From Planctomycetota bacterium (GTDB taxonomy: Bacteria > Planctomycetota > UBA1135), in NCBI GenBank assembly GCA_022447335.1, contig JAKVCF010000030.1:1-20241 (forward strand): a DNA stretch of 20,241 bases, read 5' to 3'. The notes beneath the pieces were generated by a model. It was not told where the DNA came from, made no database searches, and was given only the letters and a program-made list of their open reading frames with translations. The number at the start of each line of letters is the position of its first letter. The first letter of the stretch is position 1. This document shows, in pieces, positions 14,115-20,241 of the stretch. The translations under genes and the position numbers were made by a program.

Positions 14115-14956
14115 GCCCGCGCAGCAGCGCCGTCAGCTGGCGGCGCAACCACCCCCTCTGGGGCGGCCCAATTGAGCGGCGCCTGTAATCCCAAGCGCTC
14201 TCCCAGCTCACTTGCAACGGCACTGAAGTCGGCAGCGCCCGCTGAGGCCGCGTCATACTCAAAGATAGTCATGCCGTGGCTTGGCGCTTCAGCGAGGCGA
14301 ACGTTAATGCGAATCAAGGTCGAAAAGACAACGTCGCCGAAGTGGCTGCGCAATTCTTGGACGACCTCGCGCGAAAGATTGCGCTGCTTTGAGTACATCC
14401 CAACCAGGATGCCGCGCAATTCTAGGCGTGGGTTAAGGCGACGCTGGACGCGCTCGAGCACATCCAAAAGTTGGGCCATACCTTGCAGCGCAAAGAATTC
14501 CGCCTGCACTGGGATGACCACGGCGTCGCTTGCGCACAATGCGTTCAGCGAGAGCAGCCCCAGGGTGGGGGGGCAATCGAGCAGGACCACATCGGGGGGC
14601 CCCTTAGTGCTAGCTAAGCGCTCAAGCGCATCGCGCAGCAGAGTTTCGCGCCCAATCTCGGACGCAAACTCCTGCTCCGCGCCGGTTAAATCGAGGTTGG
14701 TCGGCGCAATCGAAAGACCCTTCACGTTGGTTGGCTGTGCAACGTCAATGGCCGAATGATTGCCGCTCAGAAGCGTGTAAACCGAGGGGTCCCCCGGATC
14801 GGGCATGCGGTTAAAGGCGATCGACAGATGTGCCTGTGGGTCGAGGTCGATCAGGAGCACGCGCTGCCCTGCGCGCGCGAGAGCGGCGCCAAGGTTCATC
14901 ACAGAAGTTGTCTTACCGACGCCGCCCTTTTGGTTGATGATCGAAATAACCTGCAC
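14111..14956 (-). CDS. parA: ParA/Soj chromosome-partitioning ATPase
   Basis: ParA is a Walker-type ATPase that moves ParB-bound origins and, as Soj, can modulate DnaA. The 281-residue product starts at GTG 14956 (MQVISIINQKGGVGKTT), 16 bp after the preceding stop. The open frame extends 49 codons further upstream but would overlap the previous gene and lacks conservation. Visible motifs are the deviant Walker A KGGVGKTT (10-17), LLIDLDPQAHLS, the DVVLLDCPP Walker B and VIPVQAEFFALQGM. The C-terminal segment NVRLAEAPSHGMTIFEYD is also typical. The orphan MinD family is excluded by this pattern. No parB follows; the next gene is a cysteine desulfurase overlapping by ATGA. The location about 2 kb from dnaA fits an origin-proximal parA. 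Confidence 0.9.
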   Translation of the reverse strand: MQVISIINQKGGVGKTTSVMNLGAALARAGQRVLLIDLDPQAHLSIAFNRMPDPGDPSVYTLLSGNHSAIDVAQPTNVKGLSIAPTNLDLTGAEQEFASEIGRETLLRDALERLASTKGPPDVVLLDCPPTLGLLSLNALCASDAVVIPVQAEFFALQGMAQLLDVLERVQRRLNPRLELRGILVGMYSKQRNLSREVVQELRSHFGDVVFSTLIRINVRLAEAPSHGMTIFEYDAASAGAADFSAVASELGERLGLQAPLNWAAPEGVVAPPADGAAARA

Positions 14957-14972
14957 AGAGTCAGGATAGCGA

Positions 14973-15938
14973 TCAAGGTGCTGAAATCCCAGCGCCGATA
15001 TTAACGATGTGTGGGGCTTGTTCAGCGGCACCGTGGAACACCGTTTTATGTTCCACGGCGGTGAGCGCGGGCTCGAGGTGGAAGAGTGCGATGGCGCAAA
15101 CAAGGCCGATGTGGTCTTGCTGTGGGAGGCCGTGTGGACACAAGCCCTGAGCGAGCGCGTGAAGCCGGCTGCCGCGGATACCCTTCCGGTTGCGCTCGAA
15201 GCGCTCGCTAGCCCGACGAAACTCGGCTGCCGCCTTGCGCCCGGCCCGCCGGTAGCGGTTCCAGCTGCCGAGCATGCCCGGGGATTCGCGCAGAATGGCA
15301 GTATGGAGCGCGGCCAAGTTAGTTTCTAGTTCGACCCCCATGCGGTTACTAAGCCGGCGGACGTCGCCTACATCGCGTTGCGCCAACTCGTCTTTCAGCG
15401 CCGCTTCCCCGGCAAGCACGACCTCGATTGGGACCCCGAGTTCGCGCATCGCTTGGCGGTGGCGCGAGCTGACCAAAACGACTTCTGGAACCTCGCCCAA
15501 ACAAACCTCCTCGGCCCCTGGCGGAAGATTGGCCGCAGCTAGCACCTCGATATGCGGCACCGCCGCGAAGAGATCCCGCCACAACTCAAGGCTGGCTTCG
15601 AGTGGTGTGTCGCCGGGGCGGGGCAAGAGTCGTTGTAATGCAGGCTCCGACTTGCTGGTGCCGGGCATACGATCGCGCGCCGCGACAAGCAGTGAGGAGC
15701 GCCCGTGTTCAGTTAGTACCCCCGACTCAGGGCCAGGCAAACGGCATGGGTTACCTTGGGCATCGAGCAACCAGAGGTCGAGATCTTCTGCGCTTGCGAG
15801 AGAGGGGTCGATCACGATCAGGCCGGCCCGGGCCTCCTGGGCCGACCGCGAAGCCACCCAAAGTGTGCGATGAAACTCGCGTAAGCGACCGCCGGCAAGG
15901 GCTGGCGGAATACGGACAGCCAGCGCCGCCGATCTCAT
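14973..15938 (-). CDS. Hypothetical protein, C-terminal part resembles BshC
   Basis: The 321-residue product is not confidently identified. Its C-terminal third has a charged helical, coiled-coil-like stretch (about 195-255) followed by SRLHALAQGLCPHGLPQQDH (258-275). That resembles the RL..L...L.P.G.PQER signature near the end of BshC, the putative cysteine-adding enzyme of bacillithiol synthesis. A middle segment (ELGVPIEVVLAGEAAL) also recalls BshC's GVPMPVVVPR region. BshC is normally about 540 residues, so this would be a shortened version lacking much of the N-terminal Rossmann core. The start ATG at 15938 overlaps the pyrF stop as ATGA, and the gene lies between pyrF and parA in a packed cluster. 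A parS-like inverted repeat lies inside the 3' part. BshC relatedness is a low-confidence inference. Confidence 0.55.
   Translation of the reverse strand: MRSAALAVRIPPALAGGRLREFHRTLWVASRSAQEARAGLIVIDPSLASAEDLDLWLLDAQGNPCRLPGPESGVLTEHGRSSLLVAARDRMPGTSKSEPALQRLLPRPGDTPLEASLELWRDLFAAVPHIEVLAAANLPPGAEEVCLGEVPEVVLVSSRHRQAMRELGVPIEVVLAGEAALKDELAQRDVGDVRRLSNRMGVELETNLAALHTAILRESPGMLGSWNRYRRAGRKAAAEFRRASERFERNRKGIRGSRLHALAQGLCPHGLPQQDHIGLVCAIALFHLEPALTAVEHKTVFHGAAEQAPHIVNIGAGISAP
15031..15058. repeat. 10-bp inverted repeat with parS-like half-sites, near parA
   Basis: CCGTGGAACA (15031-15040) and TGTTCCACGG (15049-15058) are perfect inverted arms with an 8-nt spacer. They contain GTGGAACA and TGTTCCAC, which resemble the halves of parS (typically TGTTTCACGTGAAACA), but in inside-out order. 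A further partial half, TGTTCAGC, lies at 15019-15026. The repeat sits inside the coding region just upstream of parA. It is not a canonical parS. Confidence 0.35.
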
Positions 15939-16831
15939 GCGCCGGCGCGCTGAGCCTTGGTGAGCGCCTCCACCATTTCATCGATCGCTACCGCGGTGCG
16001 CTCTTGCCAGCGGCTTAGGCGCTGTAAGTCTTCGCGCTCGTGTGCCCACAATACGCCACGGCTTGAGTTGACGACGGCGCCGTGGCCGGCGGAATCGAAG
16101 GCGACTTCAAGGCCGCTGGCGCCCCCGCCCTGGAAACCAAAGCCCGGGAGTAGAAAAGGAACCCGGGGCATGAGGCTTCGAAAGTGTGCCAGTTCGTCCG
16201 GGCGAGTTGCGCCGACGACGGCGCCAACGTTTGACCAGTTTGCGTGTGGCACCAACTCACCCCACCGGACAACTTCTTTGGCTACGCGATCTGCCAATGG
16301 TGGGCTGCCATGATCCTGGAACAACCCCGCGCCCGGGTTTGACGTCTTAACTAATATGAACAACCCCGCCCCATGTTCAGCGGCAGCGCGCACAAAAGGC
16401 TCACACGCGTCTTCGCCTAAGTAGGGATTTACGGTCAGAGCGTCGCTAGCAGGGTAGACCTCGCCGGACAGAAAGGCCTGAGCGTATGCATTCGATGTTG
16501 AGCCGATGTCGCCGCGCTTTGCGTCCATTACCACCAAGATGTCACGCCGCTTTGCGTCTTCGACCGCTTGACCCAGCGCGGCAAAACCCGGCGCGCCGAG
16601 CGCCTCAAAAAAGGCGGCCTGAGGCTTAACCACGGCGACCTTGCCAACCAAGAGGTCTAACAATTCCCGATGGAAGTCTATTAAGGCTTGGGCCGCCGCC
16701 CCAGCGCCATCTTTGGCGTAAGACAAATACGGCTCCGGTAGGTGGTCTAGGCGCGGGTCCAGGCCGATCATGGCCGGGCTGCCGACACGATCGATGGCAG
16801 TGAAGAGGCGAGATGCGAAGTCGGAGGACAT
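15935..16831 (-). CDS. pyrF: Orotidine-5'-phosphate decarboxylase (type 2)
   Basis: PyrF decarboxylates OMP to UMP, the last step of de novo pyrimidine synthesis. The 298-residue product matches the longer type-2 subfamily: MIGLDPRLDHLPEPYL near the start, VAVVKPQAAFFEALG, the catalytic DAKRGDIGSTSNAYA (D103, K105, D108), LTVNPYLGEDACEPF and a C-terminal phosphate-binding LLPGFGFQGGG. The usual ~240-residue E. coli form lacks this layout. ATG 16831 lies 3 bp after the upstream stop (TAG TAA ATG) and the stop overlaps the next gene's ATG. It therefore belongs to a tightly packed operon; the other pyrimidine genes are not in view. Confidence 0.92.
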   Translation of the reverse strand: MSSDFASRLFTAIDRVGSPAMIGLDPRLDHLPEPYLSYAKDGAGAAAQALIDFHRELLDLLVGKVAVVKPQAAFFEALGAPGFAALGQAVEDAKRRDILVVMDAKRGDIGSTSNAYAQAFLSGEVYPASDALTVNPYLGEDACEPFVRAAAEHGAGLFILVKTSNPGAGLFQDHGSPPLADRVAKEVVRWGELVPHANWSNVGAVVGATRPDELAHFRSLMPRVPFLLPGFGFQGGGASGLEVAFDSAGHGAVVNSSRGVLWAHEREDLQRLSRWQERTAVAIDEMVEALTKAQRAGA

Positions 16832-16834
16832 TTA

Positions 16835-17572
16835 CTACAAGTCGAGGCGCAGGGCATCTTCAGCTTCAGGGGCCGCGCGGGCTGCCTTTTTGGCGAAGCG
16901 CTCGAGGGTTTCGGGGGAAAGGCTCGCCCGCTCGCCGTCGGGCATTAGTAAGCCACCAGATATCACGGTGCGGAGGGCTTCATCCACAGTGAGCGGCAGA
17001 TCAATAATCGAATCTGCGGGCACCAAGATCGTGTAACCCGTTACGGGCATTGGTGAGCTTGGAATGAATATGGTGATGTACTCTTCTCCGACAGCTTTAT
17101 TCAGGGTGCGTGAACTGCTGCCTGTAAGGAACCCGATCGAGTAAACCCCTTTGCGTGGATACTCCACAGCGACCACGCCGCGAAATTCAATTTTGCGCTC
17201 TTCGCCGAAGAAGAAGTCGCTGATCTGTTTAATGTGAGGGTAAATCGCGCTGACTACTGGCACGCGTGCCAGTAGTCGCTCTAGTAGACGATATAGCCGG
17301 CGCCCAATGAAGCCGGAAAACCAGATGCCGACCATAAAAATGATCAGCACGACCAGCACGATCGAGATGATCAACGAGACCGTGTGGGACAGTGGCGCGA
17401 GGCCCATAAGGCCAGCGGCCCAATCGACGCCGTCCATAATGTGACCAAGAACACGATCGGAAAGCTGTTGCCATAACCAGGTCAGCAGCGCCGCCGTGAG
17501 GGCAATCGGCAGCAGCAAAGCGATCCCGCGCAGAAAAGTGCGGGCAATCGGGTGTTCACGATGCAGGACCAT
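16835..17572 (-). CDS. DUF502 family inner-membrane protein
   Basis: The 245-residue protein has two predicted membrane segments (about 15-35 and 64-90) followed by a soluble domain. The conserved DUF502 stretch is visible: ARVPVVSAIYPHIKQISDFF (102-121), then EFRGVVAVEYPRKGVYSIGFLTG and ITIFIPSSPMPVTGYTILVP. DUF502 has no established biochemical function. The start ATG at 17572 is preceded by AGGGGG at six bases, one of the few plausible Shine-Dalgarno sites in the window. It lies 24 bp after hemW and 3 bp before pyrF. Confidence 0.85.
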   Translation of the reverse strand: MVLHREHPIARTFLRGIALLLPIALTAALLTWLWQQLSDRVLGHIMDGVDWAAGLMGLAPLSHTVSLIISIVLVVLIIFMVGIWFSGFIGRRLYRLLERLLARVPVVSAIYPHIKQISDFFFGEERKIEFRGVVAVEYPRKGVYSIGFLTGSSSRTLNKAVGEEYITIFIPSSPMPVTGYTILVPADSIIDLPLTVDEALRTVISGGLLMPDGERASLSPETLERFAKKAARAAPEAEDALRLDL

Positions 17573-17596
17573 ACCGGGCCCCCTAAGGGCGCCAGA

Positions 17597-18745
17597 TTAT
17601 ACCGGTTCACCTGGCAGTAGCCGGGTCAGCACACTGTCTAGCAATAGTGCGCCACGGGCGGTGGTGCGTAAATAATGCGCATCCCACTCAACCCAGCCGT
17701 CCTCGCGCATCGCCTGCCACTGATTAGCGAAGTGGTCGACTGGGTCAAGGCCTGTAGCAGCGCGCACGCGCGCCCTACTTACCCCCTCTCCCACCAAGCG
17801 CAGCCCCATCATCAGATGATCGAAAAGAGCCGTGTTTGCGTCGGGCCGCTCGCACTCTCCGACTGGGTCGATGCCGGACTCGACCGCGGCTTGATAGGCC
17901 TCGGGCCGCTCGATGTTCTTGCGTCGGGCGCCCCCGTGCCAACTGGCAGCGCCCGCGCCAACGCCAACGTAGTGGAGATTTCGCCAGGCGGCCAGGTTGT
18001 GTAGGCAGCGCTCGCCGGGGCGCGCAAAGTTAGAGGTTTCGTAGCGCTCGTAAACATGCTCAGCAAGAATTTTTCCAGTGCGCAGATAGAGCTCCTCGCA
18101 GAGATCGGAGTCTTCAGCTTTCCAGCGGCCAGCGTTGCGCAGCCGCGTAAGCGCCGTGCCGGGCTCATAACTAAGCTCATAGCAGGACACATGTCCCGGC
18201 TTCGAGGCAAGCACTGCGCGCAGGTCGGCCTCCCAAGACGCTGGGTCTTGGCCGGGGAAGGCGAAGATGAGGTCGGCGCTAAAGCGCGTAAAGAGCTCAC
18301 GCGCGCGCGCGAGGGCCTCCAGAGCCCGCTCGCCGGAATGTACGCGGTCATAAGCCCTGAGAACCTCTGGGCGCAACGACTGAACGCCAAGTGAAACTCG
18401 ATTCACGCCCCCTTGTGCGGCGGCCTGTGCGCGGGGCTCATCGAAAGACTCAGGGTTAGCTTCGATCGTGACCTCGTGAGCAGTAGAACGAAAGCCGGTG
18501 ATACGGCTTAGCTCGACGAGTAGCTCGGCGAGCAGGTCCGCCGGCAAAAAGGTTGGCGTGCCCCCTCCGATAAAGACGGTTTGCGGATGCAGCGCTTCGG
18601 CGCGCAGCTCGGCTTCGCGCAGTAAGGCCCGCACATAGCGATCAAGCTCCTGCCCGGTCCATGCATAACTGTTGAAGTCGCAATAGCGGCACTTCGACAC
18701 GCAGAACGGAAGATGGACGTAAAGGCTTACGCCATCGTCTCGCAA
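17597..18745 (-). CDS. hemW: HemW radical-SAM protein (haem chaperone / coproporphyrinogen oxidase-like)
   Basis: HemW is a radical-SAM protein related to HemN that binds haem and is proposed to insert it into respiratory proteins. From TTG 18745 the product is 382 residues and the Fe-S motif CVSKCRYC (Cys15, Cys19, Cys22) follows LYVHLPF. The CDFNS context is HemW-like rather than the HemN type. Other motifs are TVFIGGGTPTFL, VTIEANPES and RVSLGVQSL. The C-terminal winged-helix HemN_C part ends at LLDSVLTRLLPGEPV. The start is uncertain: ATG 18835 would add 30 non-conserved residues and overlap the sigma-factor gene by 80 bp, whereas TTG 18745 lies 10 bp after that gene's stop and gives family-typical spacing. 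It is followed by DUF502 and pyrF. Confidence 0.88.
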   Translation of the reverse strand: MRDDGVSLYVHLPFCVSKCRYCDFNSYAWTGQELDRYVRALLREAELRAEALHPQTVFIGGGTPTFLPADLLAELLVELSRITGFRSTAHEVTIEANPESFDEPRAQAAAQGGVNRVSLGVQSLRPEVLRAYDRVHSGERALEALARARELFTRFSADLIFAFPGQDPASWEADLRAVLASKPGHVSCYELSYEPGTALTRLRNAGRWKAEDSDLCEELYLRTGKILAEHVYERYETSNFARPGERCLHNLAAWRNLHYVGVGAGAASWHGGARRKNIERPEAYQAAVESGIDPVGECERPDANTALFDHLMMGLRLVGEGVSRARVRAATGLDPVDHFANQWQAMREDGWVEWDAHYLRTTARGALLLDSVLTRLLPGEPV

Positions 18746-18755
18746 TGGGTCTGGC

Positions 18756-19676
18756 TCAGGCGCCCTTGCGGCGTCGAGGCTCGGAGCGGTTGTCGAGCGG
18801 CTTCCTTTTCGGCTTAGATTGGATTTCACGAACACCCGCCCCGGGGAGGATGTCCTCTGCGGAGACCCCCTCGACTACGTAGGCGTGTAGTTTACGCAAT
18901 GTCGCACGTTCCATCTGCCGTACGCGTTCGCGCGAGATGCTCAGCGCCTTAGCTATCTTCTCGAGCGTTGCTGGCCGATCCTCATCGAGGCCGTAGCGCA
19001 TGCGTAGCACGGCGGCTTCGGTCGGGTCGATCAGAGATAGGATCTCATGCATGGTTTGCAGCGCATCGCTGCGTAGCACGATTTCATCCGGAGCCATCCT
19101 GTGCGCATTTCGATCATACTCCGCTTCAGCGCGATGCACGACGGCATCATCAGCGAGGTCAGCGACACCTTGGTTGGTGATGAGCGTTTGCTCAATTACG
19201 CGCCGGTTTTTCTGTGAAAGACCGAGGTGGCTGGCGATCTCATCAGCGCTAGGTTGGCGGCCTAAGTTCTGTCCAAGCGCGGTAGAGGCCCTCCCCCACT
19301 TGGTCAAAATTTCGATCATGTAAGAGGGGATGCGAACCGTCTTAACTGTATTGATTAAGCCGCGGCGGATGGTTTGCTGAATCCACCACGTGGCGTAGGT
19401 CGAAAATCGAAACCCAGCCTCGGGGTCGAACTTCACAATAGCTTTCATCAGTCCAATATTGCCTTCGGCAATAAGATCTTGGAGCGGCAGGCCGCGGTTG
19501 CGAAAGCGTTTGGCAACAGAGACGACTAGGCGCAAGTTTGCGCGGATCATGTGCTCACGAGCGGATTCGTCCCCCCGCTGAACACGCCGGCCGAGCTCGA
19601 CTTCTTCCTGTGCGCTCAGCAGTGGGACTTCGTCAATCTCACGAAGGTAGGTCTCGAGGCAGCGGTCGGAGGACAT
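18756..19676 (-). CDS. RNA polymerase sigma-70 family factor (RpoD/RpoS-like, group 2 type)
   Basis: The 306-residue factor contains region 1.2 (LETYLREIDEVPLLSAQEE), region 2 (REHMIRANLRLVVSVAKRF, LIAEGNIGLMKAI, then RFSTYATWWIQQTIRR at 90-105, the -10 reading helix), region 3 and region 4 with the HTH TLEKIAKALSISRERVRQME (237-256). It lacks the long acidic region 1.1 of E. coli RpoD, so it is of group-2 size, but it could still be the main vegetative factor of its host. The tail is basic (KPKRKPLDNRSEPRRRKGA). ATG 19676 has no Shine-Dalgarno. It heads the minus-strand cluster to nifS and is divergent from the gene at 19781. Confidence 0.93.
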   Translation of the reverse strand: MSSDRCLETYLREIDEVPLLSAQEEVELGRRVQRGDESAREHMIRANLRLVVSVAKRFRNRGLPLQDLIAEGNIGLMKAIVKFDPEAGFRFSTYATWWIQQTIRRGLINTVKTVRIPSYMIEILTKWGRASTALGQNLGRQPSADEIASHLGLSQKNRRVIEQTLITNQGVADLADDAVVHRAEAEYDRNAHRMAPDEIVLRSDALQTMHEILSLIDPTEAAVLRMRYGLDEDRPATLEKIAKALSISRERVRQMERATLRKLHAYVVEGVSAEDILPGAGVREIQSKPKRKPLDNRSEPRRRKGA

Positions 19677-19780
19677 AGATGGATGATTTATCAGGGGGCG
19701 TTGAACTTCACCTTGAAGCAGACTTCTTTCGGACGGAAGTGCCTCTCACCTGTACCCCTAGTTCCAGCTAGAGTTCCTTT

Positions 19781-20241
19781 ATGGCGGATTCCCCCCCGAC
19801 GCCGTGGGCCGAACGGCGCCCGAAGAAGCAGATGATTTCAGCGGACGAGTTTCGTGAAGAGCTTGGGCGGCGAGGAGAGGAGTTGGCTAGCTTGGCGAAC
19901 GGACTGCTTGCGACTTCGCCCGAGGCCTGGACGCAGCGCCACTTGGTGCACCTCTACCGCAGCGCCACCGAGGTTCAGGCATTCCTAGATGCATACGGCG
20001 CGCGGCACAACAAGGAGTTCTTTCGCTCCCGCGAAGTCCTGGCGATCGTTCGCTGGCTTGCGGCTGGGCTGTCAAGCCTGGTCCACCTTTACGGACACCT
20101 TCCGGGGTACGAAGTTGCAAATGAGAGATGGGTGGCCGACACCCTTGCCCCACAGGTGCGCGACGCGGCACTTCGGCAGGGCGAAATTCTTCATAAATCA
20201 TTGCAGGGACTTAAAAAAGAATGGTTTAGGGCGAAAGTTGG
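19781..20241 (+). CDS. Unrecognised protein, 3' end cut by window
   Basis: At least 153 codons are open from ATG 19781 to the right edge, and I do not recognise the product. The N terminus is Pro/Lys/Arg-rich (MADSPPTPWAERRPKKQM), followed by predicted helices: ADEFREELGRRGEELASLAN, QRHLVHLYRSATEVQAFLDAYG, REVLAIVRWLAAGLSSLVHLYG and a charged stretch ending LHKSLQGLKKEWFRAK. The third helix is hydrophobic enough to be buried in a helical bundle but is not a clear membrane span. There is no signal peptide. The 104-bp region to the sigma-factor gene probably holds divergent promoters. Reality as a gene is supported by frame length, composition and lack of competing frames. Confidence 0.6.
   Translation, partial: MADSPPTPWAERRPKKQMISADEFREELGRRGEELASLANGLLATSPEAWTQRHLVHLYRSATEVQAFLDAYGARHNKEFFRSREVLAIVRWLAAGLSSLVHLYGHLPGYEVANERWVADTLAPQVRDAALRQGEILHKSLQGLKKEWFRAKV

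Noticed and set aside
15031..15058. Canonical parS site
   Set aside because: The half-sites are in inverted order with an 8-nt spacer, unlike the contiguous 16-bp palindrome; kept only as a parS-like repeat.
17596..17601. Perfect TATAAT (minus strand) at the hemW stop
   Set aside because: No acceptable -35 at 16-18 bp and it lies inside a tightly packed operon; the match arises partly from the TAA stop codon.

Overview
The window looks like a chromosomal replication-origin neighbourhood of a moderately GC-rich bacterium. Sixteen protein genes are supported, two of them cut by the window edges (purH on the left, an unrecognised gene on the right). I see no tRNA, rRNA, transposase, phage gene, CRISPR array or insertion sequence. 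The lineage cannot be fixed from the sequence alone. A short group-2 type sigma factor, a GyrB of 820 residues with a long insertion, a type-2 PyrF and weak Shine-Dalgarno usage would all fit Planctomycetota or a neighbouring phylum; this is a low-confidence inference.

Layout. (1) Positions 1-3519, minus strand: rpiA, a small HD-domain alarmone hydrolase, prfB and purH form a tight cluster read right to left. prfB needs a programmed +1 frameshift (CTT TGA C with an upstream GGAGG), and its stop overlaps the purH start. (2) Positions 3575-7018, plus strand: feoA and feoB (GTGA overlap), then a probable zinc metallopeptidase lipoprotein. (3) Positions 7039-12813, minus strand: dnaA, a 368-bp intergenic region, dnaN, a DUF721/DciA gene and gyrB. 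recF, often found between dnaN and gyrB, is absent. (4) Positions 12954-19676, minus strand: sigma-70 factor, hemW, a DUF502 membrane protein, pyrF, a BshC-like protein of uncertain function, parA and a cysteine desulfurase, mostly with overlaps or gaps under 30 bp. (5) Position 19781 to the right end, plus strand: an unrecognised gene divergent from the sigma factor.

The most interesting element is the dnaA-dnaN intergenic region. It carries one perfect DnaA box (TGTGGATAA, 11105), a one-mismatch box (TTCTCCACA, 11232), an AT-richer stretch, and two oppositely oriented runs of degenerate DnaA-box cores. Four TGGGGA-like cores lie exactly 11 bp apart (11182-11220) and five TCCNCA cores lie 10-11 bp apart (11285-11333). 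This resembles the paired low-affinity DnaA arrays of E. coli oriC, and I propose it as the chromosomal origin. A rho-independent terminator closes dnaA on its left side.

Functionally, initiation (dnaA, dnaN, dciA, gyrB) and segregation (parA) sit together. The long upstream cluster mixes transcription, radical-SAM haem chemistry, pyrimidine synthesis, Fe-S sulfur supply and parA. The left cluster joins sugar-phosphate metabolism, a probable (p)ppGpp hydrolase, translation termination and purine synthesis. All positions and motifs were read by eye; no searches were run.
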